From positions 1-55,038 of the forward strand of contig CANQBC010000013.1 of assembly GCA_947589225.1 (NCBI GenBank): DNA of 55,038 nt, written 5' to 3'. Numbering within the stretch: position 1 is the first letter of the stretch; each line of letters starts with the position of its first letter. A program made the position numbers and the translations under genes. This stretch comes from an uncultured Oscillospiraceae bacterium. Lineage in GTDB: Bacteria > Bacillota > Clostridia > Oscillospirales > Oscillospiraceae. Shown piece by piece: positions 25,410 through 33,031 of this stretch. Under the pieces are notes generated by a model. The model was not told the origin of the DNA. It ran no database searches and saw only the letters and a program-made list of their open reading frames with translations.

Positions 25410-26663
25410 ATGAGCAGCTTGAGGATAACCGGGGGTCAGAGGCTTTCCGGTGAAATACGCGTTCAGGGCGCGAAAAACAGCGTTCTTCCGATCCTCGCGG
25501 CCTCCATCCTCTCGGGTGGGGAGACCGTCATCACAAATTGCCCGGAGCTTTCCGACGTACACGCCGCGCTGGACATCCTGCGAAGGCTCGGATGCCGCGC
25601 GGAGCTGGAAAACGGTGTCGCCACGGTGGATTCCTCCTCCATGACAGGCTCGGACATACCCGATGAACTTATGCGGCGTATGCGTTCGTCCGTCATTTTC
25701 CTTGGGGCAATCCTCGCCCGGTGCGGCGAGGTCACTCTGTCGATGCCCGGCGGGTGCGAGCTGGGGCCGCGGCCCATCGATCTGCATCTTTCCGCCATGG
25801 AGCGCCTTGGCGCCGTCATCACGGAGAGAGGCGGGGATCTTATCTGCAAAGCACCGGCCCTCAGGGGCGCGCGGGTGGATCTTGCATTTCCCAGTGTGGG
25901 GGCCACGGAGAACACCATGATCGCCGCCGCGGGGGCGCGGGGCGTTACGCTCATCACAAACGCCGCCCGGGAGCCGGAGATATACGACTTGGGCGAGTAC
26001 CTGAAGGCCCTGGGTGTGAGGGTCTCCGGGGCGGGCACCTCCACGGTGACGGTGGAGGGCGGCCCGTACCGCGCCTTCGCCCGCCATCGGGTGATCCCGG
26101 ACAGGATAGCCGCCGCAACCTACATAGCCGCCGTAGCCTCGGCCGGGGGCGATATCGTCCTCCGGGGCGTGGAACCCGGACATCTGACAGCCGTTTCCGA
26201 CGTGTTCCGCGAGATGGGCGTGGGCATAACCTGCGAGGGAGACGCGCTTTTGGTGTCGGCGGGAAAGAGGCTTATGCCTCCGCGCACCGTCACCACCAGA
26301 CCCTATCCCGGATTCCCCACGGACGCACAGCCCACACTGATGGCTTCCTGCCTTCAATGCGACGGCGCGTCGGTGTTCGTTGAGACGATCTTTGAAAACC
26401 GTTACCGGCATGTGCCGGAACTGCGCCGTATGGGCGCGGACATCCGTGTTGACGGGAGGGTGGCCATAGTACGGGGCGGAAGGCCCCTTCACGGGGCCAT
26501 TGTGGCCTCGCCGGATCTTCGCGGCGGCGCGGCTCTTCTGATCGCGGCCCTGGCCGCGGAGGGGACGAGCGAGATAATCGAGACAAAGCATATCCTGAGA
26601 GGATATGAGAACATAGTGGAAAATCTGGCCGCCCTCGGGGCGGACGCGGGCAGAGCAGACTGA
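25410..26663 (+). CDS. murA: UDP-GlcNAc 1-carboxyvinyltransferase
   Basis: A 417-residue EPSP-synthase fold enzyme that transfers enolpyruvate from PEP to UDP-GlcNAc, the first committed step of peptidoglycan synthesis. The catalytic Lys-Asn pair is in VQGAKNSVLPILAA near residue 22. The catalytic cysteine is Cys116 in GGCELGPRPIDLH, the residue that fosfomycin alkylates. Its place in the dcw cluster, between murG and divIB, is where murC or murB lie in some other bacteria. GGGGG before the ATG is the ribosome site. Confidence 0.95.
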   Translation: MSSLRITGGQRLSGEIRVQGAKNSVLPILAASILSGGETVITNCPELSDVHAALDILRRLGCRAELENGVATVDSSSMTGSDIPDELMRRMRSSVIFLGAILARCGEVTLSMPGGCELGPRPIDLHLSAMERLGAVITERGGDLICKAPALRGARVDLAFPSVGATENTMIAAAGARGVTLITNAAREPEIYDLGEYLKALGVRVSGAGTSTVTVEGGPYRAFARHRVIPDRIAAATYIAAVASAGGDIVLRGVEPGHLTAVSDVFREMGVGITCEGDALLVSAGKRLMPPRTVTTRPYPGFPTDAQPTLMASCLQCDGASVFVETIFENRYRHVPELRRMGADIRVDGRVAIVRGGRPLHGAIVASPDLRGGAALLIAALAAEGTSEIIETKHILRGYENIVENLAALGADAGRAD

Positions 26664-26678
26664 AAGGAAAGAAATAAG

Positions 26679-27419
26679 ATGGGGAACAAAAGAGGAAGGA
26701 CGGGGAACACGGGCGGCGGCACGGCCCTCTACGTGACGATGGCGGCGGCTTTTGCCCTTATTGCCGTTATCACGGCCATGGCTCTCTTTTTTAAGATAAC
26801 GGAAATCAGAGTCGAGGGTGAGGAGAGGTACACCGCCGACGAAATAATCAAAGCCTCCGGCATTGAGCCGGACACCTCCGTGTTTTTCATAAACGCCTCC
26901 TCGGCGCAGATCGACATAAAGGGCGCCCTCCCGTACGTGGACACCGTCAAGGTCACCCGGAAGCTCCCCGGCACCATCGTCATATCCGTCACAGAGTCAA
27001 AAGCCGTGGCATACATCGCCTCCGGCGGTAAGTACTACCTCATGGACGCCGGCGGCAGGATACTTGAGGAGACCGCGTCCGTTCCGTCAAAAACCGAGCT
27101 CCGCGGAGTCAAGGCCGTGGAGCCGACCGTGGGGAAGACGCTGTCACTGGGGGAGAGCGAGTCCGTCAGGTGCGGCGCGGCCCTCGAGCTTCTCAAATTC
27201 ATGGACGGACAGGATAAGCTGGGGCTCACCGGCTGGATAGACTTTTCAAATATGAGCGCCGTGATCGTGGAGTATAACGGATACAGGATCAATATCGGCA
27301 CCTGTGACGAGCTGGATTCCAAATTCAAACTCATCAACGATTTCCTTTCCAAAAATACCGAACCCGGAAACGGAAAGAGCGTGTTCTACGACGATAAGAA
27401 AAAGGGACTGTGGTTTTGA
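26679..27419 (+). CDS. divIB: Cell division protein DivIB/FtsQ
   Basis: A 246-residue bitopic protein. A short basic cytoplasmic tail is followed by one membrane segment (about residues 18-42). A POTRA domain begins at ITEIRVEGEERYTADEI, and the beta domain continues to the end. It is expected to hold FtsL and DivIC in the divisome. It starts 15 bases after murA with an AAGGAAAG ribosome site, so it is probably cotranscribed. Confidence 0.9.
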   Translation: MGNKRGRTGNTGGGTALYVTMAAAFALIAVITAMALFFKITEIRVEGEERYTADEIIKASGIEPDTSVFFINASSAQIDIKGALPYVDTVKVTRKLPGTIVISVTESKAVAYIASGGKYYLMDAGGRILEETASVPSKTELRGVKAVEPTVGKTLSLGESESVRCGAALELLKFMDGQDKLGLTGWIDFSNMSAVIVEYNGYRINIGTCDELDSKFKLINDFLSKNTEPGNGKSVFYDDKKKGLWF

Positions 27420-27498
27420 GCCTATGCTGTGCAAGGCCCGATAAAGTCTAAAAAGATAAGATCAGGCACTTGTCCTGAATAAAAATTCCACTAAACTA

Positions 27499-27527
27499 TT
27501 GACCTTTAGGAAAAAACAGTTTAAAAT
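27499..27527 (+). promoter_or_regulatory. Promoter of ftsZ
   Basis: TTGACC (27499-27504) and TAAAAT (27522-27527) with a 17-base spacer, 60 bases before the ftsZ start. It gives ftsZ transcription independent of the dcw operon. Confidence 0.8.
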
Positions 27528-27587
27528 AGATACTGTATTATATTCAAAAGAAGACGTGCGTGAAGCGCGCTCAGAGGAGGATATAAA

Positions 27588-28727
27588 ATGCCTATTGCTT
27601 TAGATAACGGCCCCGATAATGTTGTCACCATAAAAGTTCTCGGTATCGGCGGCGCGGGAAATAACGTTGTCAACCGTCTTGCCAAGGTTGGTACTTCCGG
27701 CGTTGAGCTTATCGCCCTCAACACCGATAAGCCCGCTCTCGCCGTCTCCGCCGCCGACACTAAGGTACAGATCGGTGAAAAGCTCACCCACGGCCAGGGC
27801 GCCGGATCCAACCCCGAGGTGGGAAAGAAAGCTGCGGAGGAGAGCAGGAACAACATTACCAAGACGCTTGAGAACGCCGACATGGTGTTCATTGCCGCAG
27901 GAATGGGCGGCGGAACCGGTACCGGCGCGGCGCCTGTGGTGGCCGACATAGCCCATGAGATGGGGATCCTTACCGTGGGCGTGGTGACGAAGCCCTTTGG
28001 CTTTGAGGGACGGCGCAGAATGGATCAGGCCAACGAGGGTATCGCCCAGCTCCTTGGCAAGGTGGACGCCCTTCTTATCATCCCCAACGACCGTTTAAAG
28101 CACGCCACCGACCAGAAGCTCACCTTCGCCAACGCCTTTGAGATCGCCGACTCCGTCCTCCAGCAGGCCGTTTCCAGCATCTCCGAGCTTGTCAAGCAGA
28201 CGGGCTTCATAAACCTTGATTTCGCGGACGTGACCGCCATTATGAAGGACGCCGGATACGCCCACATGGGCGTGGGCAAAGCCGCCGGTAAGGGCAAGGC
28301 CGAGGATGCCGCCCGCGCCGCCATCTCCTCGCCGCTTATGGAGACCTCCATTAACGGAGCCCGCGGCGTGCTCATCAACATCACCGGCTCCATGGATATG
28401 TCCCTTGAGGACATCGAGTCCGCCGCCAATCTCGTTCACGAGGCGGCCAATCCCGACGCCAACATCATCTTCGGCGCCGCTTTTGACGACGACCTTGACG
28501 ACGAGATCCGCGTGACCGTCATCGCCACCCGCTTTGACGAGAAGCCCACCCTTAAGCCCTCCACCGGCAGCACAACCTCCCGCCCATCCGGCCTTTACAG
28601 TGAGGCCGCTCAGAAGGCGGAGGCGACCCCCGCGGCCGCCGCGCCGGAGACTCCCGCCGCCCCGGCGGAGGAGGTGCCTCCCGAGGAGGATCCCTTCGAC
28701 AAGATATTTAAAATTTTCAATAGATAA
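27588..28727 (+). CDS. ftsZ: Cell division GTPase FtsZ
   Basis: A 379-residue tubulin homologue that forms the Z ring. The GTP-binding signature GGGTGTG is at residues 107-113. The synergy-loop region is NLDFADVTAIMKDAG near residue 207. An Ala/Pro/Glu-rich linker follows from about 325. The C-terminal peptide is DPFDKIFKIFNR, unlike the usual D-(I/V)-P-x-F-(L/I)-R form that binds FtsA. No ftsA is present in this cluster, which may be connected. GAGGAGG lies 8 bases before the ATG. It has its own promoter and terminator. Confidence 0.97.
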   Translation: MPIALDNGPDNVVTIKVLGIGGAGNNVVNRLAKVGTSGVELIALNTDKPALAVSAADTKVQIGEKLTHGQGAGSNPEVGKKAAEESRNNITKTLENADMVFIAAGMGGGTGTGAAPVVADIAHEMGILTVGVVTKPFGFEGRRRMDQANEGIAQLLGKVDALLIIPNDRLKHATDQKLTFANAFEIADSVLQQAVSSISELVKQTGFINLDFADVTAIMKDAGYAHMGVGKAAGKGKAEDAARAAISSPLMETSINGARGVLINITGSMDMSLEDIESAANLVHEAANPDANIIFGAAFDDDLDDEIRVTVIATRFDEKPTLKPSTGSTTSRPSGLYSEAAQKAEATPAAAAPETPAAPAEEVPPEEDPFDKIFKIFNR

Positions 28728-28744
28728 TTCATATGGGAACAATT

Positions 28745-28780
28745 AAGGCGCGCAGGGCTTTGCCCCGCGCGCCTTTTCGC
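28745..28780 (+). terminator. Terminator of ftsZ
   Basis: The stem AAGGCGCGC/GCGCGCCTT (28745-28775) with an inner GGG/CCC pairing is followed by TTCGCTT. Confidence 0.8.
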
Positions 28781-28875
28781 TTAATTGTTTACAGTTTCTT
28801 AAACCTCCCGGCGTTTTTTTTGAGTACAATAGAATGTATCGAAACTGCATCATCGCTAAAAGAGGTAAGAAGAAA

Positions 28876-29280
28876 ATGATCAGGCGATTTCTGACAAACT
28901 TCTTTCAGGGACGCAACGGCTTTGACAATATTGCCAGGGCTGCGTGGTGGGTGCTGCTTGTGTTCCTGCTGCTGTCCCTTATACCCGGGTGGTTCGGCTT
29001 TGTCTGCGAGTTCGTGGTGCTGGCGTTGACCGTCTACATCTGGTGGCGCGTCTGCTCAAAAAACATTTACAAGCGCTCCCGGGAGAACGCGAAGTACCTT
29101 GAGCTTACCGCGGCCTTTCGGACAAAATTCCGCGACTTCAAAACCCGTTTTTCCATGCGCAAGGACTACAAATTCTTTACCTGCCCCACCTGCCATTCGA
29201 TTTTGCGCGTTCCCCGGGGCAAGGGAAAGGTTCAGATCACCTGTACAAAATGCGGGAACAGGTTTTCCGGGAAGACGTGA
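28876..29280 (+). CDS. Small membrane protein with a C-terminal zinc ribbon
   Basis: A 134-residue protein. Two hydrophobic segments lie near residues 23-40 and 43-58. A basic linker follows, and a C-terminal CPTCHS...CTKCGN pair of CxxC motifs should bind one zinc ion. I chose the ATG at 28876, which follows AGAGG by 10 bases; an in-frame ATG at 28834 has no ribosome site. No function is known. Similar small zinc-ribbon membrane proteins are found widely in Clostridia. It stands alone between the ftsZ terminator and its own terminator. Confidence 0.7.
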   Translation: MIRRFLTNFFQGRNGFDNIARAAWWVLLVFLLLSLIPGWFGFVCEFVVLALTVYIWWRVCSKNIYKRSRENAKYLELTAAFRTKFRDFKTRFSMRKDYKFFTCPTCHSILRVPRGKGKVQITCTKCGNRFSGKT

Positions 29281-29298
29281 TCGGGAAAATCGATCAAT

Positions 29299-29338
29299 AA
29301 AGGTTCCGGCCGTGAGAAATCATGGGCGGAACCTTTTT
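29299..29338 (+). terminator. Terminator of the zinc-ribbon gene
   Basis: The stem AAAGGTTCCG/CGGAACCTTT (29299-29336) is followed by further T residues, 19 bases after the stop codon. Confidence 0.85.
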
Positions 29339-29362
29339 CCTTTGCTTCTCGCAAGCAAAAAA

Positions 29363-29391
29363 ACGGGCCTGACTATTGAAGTCAGGCCCGT
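29363..29391 (-). terminator. Terminator of the minus-strand island operon
   Basis: The stem ACGGGCCTGAC/GTCAGGCCCGT is perfect with a 7-base loop. On the minus strand a run of seven T residues follows directly, so it ends transcripts that come from the ligase and membrane-protein genes. Confidence 0.9.
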
Positions 29392-29471
29392 AACATCTTC
29401 AAAGAGCGCGCGACACTTTCTACGCGCCCGTTCGTATCATAGGTGAGAATTACGGTTAATTCTAACAATTC

Positions 29472-30158
29472 TCAATTTACGGTAAAGGGAATGCGTGCTT
29501 CACAATACTCATCATTGATAAATTGATATAGAATGTAAATGTAATTACCTTTCGGCATATTTTCTGGCAACTCGACTGCAAAAATGCCATCTGAATTAGA
29601 ATAGAAAGAAGCATCAACGCTACATTCTATACCATTTTTATCAAGTATTTTTCCTCCATGACCCCAGTTATCATGTTCTTGATTTGTTAGCTCACGGGAA
29701 TAATTAAAATGTCCTGATATGCCCTGTTTGAATTCAACAAAGCTATAGCTTTGGAATGAATCCGAATCCGGTATCTGATAGTAGAAATCATCATAGAAGT
29801 ATTGACAATCGCTGATAATAAATGAAAGACCACTCGAAGTGGTATTTGTCTGGATCGTCTCAATGGGGATTATCTGGCTGCCATCAGTGGCAGTTTCGGG
29901 GATGACCACAGTATCTGTTGTATCTGGCTGGACCACAGGCGGCATAACCTCGTCACCACCATCATCCGATGCATTGCTATTGGCAACTTCGTTTGCGGCG
30001 GACGTACTATAAGGTGTAGCTGATGGGGTAACCTGGTCTTCGTTTTTGAGAAAGAATCGCCAAAATACTCCTTCGTCAAACATCAACGCGAGAAATGCTA
30101 TAATGGCCGTAATGGCTGCAATTATCACCGAAACAATTTTTATATTTTTTCCATCCAT
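29472..30158 (-). CDS. Membrane-anchored extracytoplasmic protein of unknown function
   Basis: A 228-residue protein with one N-terminal membrane segment (about residues 7-27). A Ser/Thr/Asn/Asp-rich linker follows (about 40-105), and the C-terminal domain of about 120 residues is rich in Tyr, Phe and Asn. That domain looks like a small beta-rich extracellular domain, but I recognise no family. The low GC content contrasts with neighbouring genes and fits transfer. GAGG precedes the ATG. The gene starts 54 bases after the ligase gene on the same strand and shares its terminator, so the two probably form one operon. Confidence 0.7.
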   Translation of the reverse strand: MDGKNIKIVSVIIAAITAIIAFLALMFDEGVFWRFFLKNEDQVTPSATPYSTSAANEVANSNASDDGGDEVMPPVVQPDTTDTVVIPETATDGSQIIPIETIQTNTTSSGLSFIISDCQYFYDDFYYQIPDSDSFQSYSFVEFKQGISGHFNYSRELTNQEHDNWGHGGKILDKNGIECSVDASFYSNSDGIFAVELPENMPKGNYIYILYQFINDEYCEARIPFTVN

Positions 30159-30212
30159 AACTGTCTACCTCGCTTTTTTCTATTGCGTTGAGGTTGTAAA
30201 TCGTTTTTTATA

Positions 30213-31931
30213 CTATGCTCTGATTATACATTCTTGCGCCGCTTCTTTCTCTAATGCTCGGTAGTCCACTTTGCCTACAGCAGTTTTCGGAAGAACATCC
30301 ACAAAAAAATATTTAACTGGTTGTGCATATTCCGGCAGATCCCGTTTGCACAAGGCAGATACCTCTTCCCGAATCTTCACATGATCCGAACTCTTTTCCT
30401 TTAAAGCGAGGTAAACTATCGGCAAGTATGTTCCGTCCTTATGAGAAATGCAGATAGCACAGCATTCCTCTACTTGCTGATGCGCAAGGATCGTTTGCTC
30501 TATCCGGTCAGGGAATATTTTGGAGACGACGCCATTGCGCTGGGTGAGATAGACCCGCTTGATCCGGCCCTTCACATAGACGGCACCGCTTTCCGCCACA
30601 AACCCCAAATCGCCCGTATGTATCCAGACCCCATCTGGATGCCGCTTCATGATTTGGGCAGTTTCTTTTTCGTTGTCAACGTAACCCAACATCATGGACG
30701 AGGCTTTGATGCAAAGCTCCCCTATCTCACCATATTTTTTCTCTTCCATGGTATCGGAATCAAAGGCTGCCACAACGGTCTGACAAAGCGGAATGCCAAC
30801 ACTGCCAAGCTCTGCACAGTCGCCTACCTGTAGGCACACACCGCCGCAGACCTCGCTCATTCCATATCCGTTCATAAAGTGCGTTCTGCCATTGTGAGCT
30901 TTGAAAAAGTCATTCAGTTCGTTTTCAAGCTCATTTGTCATCCCTGCCCCGCCAGCAGCCGCCGTTTTGAGCCAGGACACATCTTTCAGCCGTTTGCTCC
31001 GAGGGATGGCCGTCCAGTAGCTTGGGATACTGGCGATATGATTTGGTTTGTATTTTTGCAAAAGTTCATCCGTTTTCTCAGGGTCAACTTTAGGAATCAA
31101 AATCACGTTCAGCCCAAACGACAGGGCAACATGCAGATTGTTGGATAGGCCATAGACCGCAAACGGGACGACCATGTCCATGTGTTTCTCATGGGGCAGA
31201 TAATGAAAGACCCACTTTTCCTGTGTGGGAATGGAGTTGAAAGCGTAATCACTCAACATGACGCCTTTGGGAGTGCCTGTCGTGCCACCGGTGTGCCCTA
31301 TCACTGTGCATTTATCCTTTTCGTATTTTGCCGGTACTACGTCGCTAACTGCGGAGGCAACAGCAAGAAAATCGTTCCAGGACATTACGAACTCATCCGT
31401 ATATGTGGGCTCTTTCACCTTGAGACGATAGAGTTTATTTTTCAACGCTCCAAGGGATTGCCAGAGAGGTACATAAACAAATTTGCTGACGCCGTATTCC
31501 TTCGCAGCGGCATAGGATTTTTCAAAAAAGACATCCAGCGCAACAAAATACTTTGATTTGCCCTCCGACAAATAATGGATCAATTCCTTTTCGCTGGACA
31601 GGACGTTCACTACGCAGCAGACCGCGCCAATCTTGTTCAGACCATAGAGCATATAGACCATTTCCGGCTGGTTGAGCATCAAAACCGTCACAACGTCTCC
31701 AGGCTTAACGCCAATGGACAGAAACGCCCTGGCAGTCTTGTCAATCATGGCGAACATTTCCTCGTAGGTGATTCTCTTATTAAAATAGGTTAGCGCCACG
31801 TCCTTCATGTGGTCTTTGTTGTTTTCCCAGAGGTACTCATACATCGTACATTCTGGCAATGGCTCATTGATAGCTTCCTCACTGTAATACTTCAGCCAGG
31901 GCCTATCGATAGACGGATAACCTGTATTCAT
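30213..31931 (-). CDS. AMP-dependent acyl-CoA synthetase/ligase family protein
   Basis: A 572-residue ANL-superfamily enzyme that activates a carboxylic acid as an acyl-adenylate. The P-loop-like motif is GHTGGTTGTPKG. GYGMSEVCGG, the HTGDLG hinge region and GRIKRVYLTQ follow. The catalytic C-terminal lysine is in TAVGKVDYRAL. The substrate could be a fatty or aromatic acid and cannot be read from sequence. No carrier protein or polyketide gene is adjacent, so CoA is the likeliest acceptor. GGGAGG lies 9 bases before the ATG. Base composition is lower in GC than the core genes. The region upstream has the inverted repeats and promoter of a possible invertible switch. Confidence 0.85.
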   Translation of the reverse strand: MNTGYPSIDRPWLKYYSEEAINEPLPECTMYEYLWENNKDHMKDVALTYFNKRITYEEMFAMIDKTARAFLSIGVKPGDVVTVLMLNQPEMVYMLYGLNKIGAVCCVVNVLSSEKELIHYLSEGKSKYFVALDVFFEKSYAAAKEYGVSKFVYVPLWQSLGALKNKLYRLKVKEPTYTDEFVMSWNDFLAVASAVSDVVPAKYEKDKCTVIGHTGGTTGTPKGVMLSDYAFNSIPTQEKWVFHYLPHEKHMDMVVPFAVYGLSNNLHVALSFGLNVILIPKVDPEKTDELLQKYKPNHIASIPSYWTAIPRSKRLKDVSWLKTAAAGGAGMTNELENELNDFFKAHNGRTHFMNGYGMSEVCGGVCLQVGDCAELGSVGIPLCQTVVAAFDSDTMEEKKYGEIGELCIKASSMMLGYVDNEKETAQIMKRHPDGVWIHTGDLGFVAESGAVYVKGRIKRVYLTQRNGVVSKIFPDRIEQTILAHQQVEECCAICISHKDGTYLPIVYLALKEKSSDHVKIREEVSALCKRDLPEYAQPVKYFFVDVLPKTAVGKVDYRALEKEAAQECIIRA

Positions 31932-31960
31932 AGAATCGCCTCCCGATGATTGTCAAAAAG

Positions 31961-31972
31961 TGTACTTTCCTG
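31961..31972. repeat. Left arm of the 12-bp inverted repeat
   Basis: TGTACTTTCCTG here is the perfect reverse complement of 32089-32100. The match extends to 15 bases with one mismatch. It lies 29 bases upstream of the ligase start codon. Confidence 0.8.
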
Positions 31973-32030
31973 TAAGCAAAAAAGACCATATACATAATTC
32001 GCTAAAAAAGCAAAAAACTTCAAAATAGCA

Positions 32031-32059
32031 TTGAAATCTCCATTTCTTTGTGCTATACT
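32031..32059 (+). promoter_or_regulatory. Promoter inside the inverted repeats
   Basis: TTGAAA (32031-32036) and TATACT (32054-32059) have a 17-base spacer and a TGC extension before the -10. It points right, away from the ligase gene and into the 3' end of the recombinase gene. If the segment 31961-32100 were inverted, it would read into the ligase, with its -10 about 70 bases from the start codon. Confidence 0.7.
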
Positions 32060-32088
32060 TATTACAATCTTTTGTGTATACTGATTTG

Positions 32089-32100
32089 CAGGAAAGTACA
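32089..32100. repeat. Right arm of the 12-bp inverted repeat
   Basis: CAGGAAAGTACA pairs with 31961-31972. It also forms part of a local dyad, CAGGAA-N8-TTCCTG (32089-32108), the form expected of a serine recombinase crossover site. Confidence 0.8.
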
Positions 32101-32123
32101 AGTTCCTGTGAAATTGCCCCCTG

Positions 32124-32774
<651 letters not shown>

Positions 32775-32799
32775 TTAATAATACAATTATATAAGCATA

Positions 32800-32844
32800 A
32801 AGAACTACGGAGCAAGGCGATTATGCCTTCACTCCGTAGTTCTT
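32800..32844. repeat. 45-base inverted repeat upstream of the recombinase gene
   Basis: The arms AAGAACTACGGAG and CTCCGTAGTTCTT (13 bp, 32800-32812 and 32832-32844) enclose a second stem AAGGC/GCCTT. It lies 44 bases upstream of the recombinase start codon. There is no T-run. It may be a recombination site, an operator or the end of an element. Confidence 0.7.
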
Positions 32845-33031
32845 ATATTGTCCTTACTCTGTCTGAAAGATGCCGTAATCAAAATGATTCTTAAAACTGC
32901 CTTCTGAACCGCCCCCGGATGGCGGCCAGAGCGTTTTCCGTTCACAGAAAGCTAATCATTTTTACTTAATTTATACTTGGCAACTGCGTAATAATGGCGT
33001 ATACTACGGGCAAAGGGAAGGGGCGGGGGAG

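Noticed and set aside
28781-28875. Promoter for the zinc-ribbon gene around TACAAT at 28825
   Set aside because: There is no -35 at a suitable distance. The -10-like hexamer alone is too weak to report as a promoter.
31961-32100. The inverted repeat as the ends of an insertion sequence or MITE
   Set aside because: No target-site duplication flanks the arms and the enclosed segment has a clear promoter. The invertible promoter reading fits better, though a MITE is not excluded.
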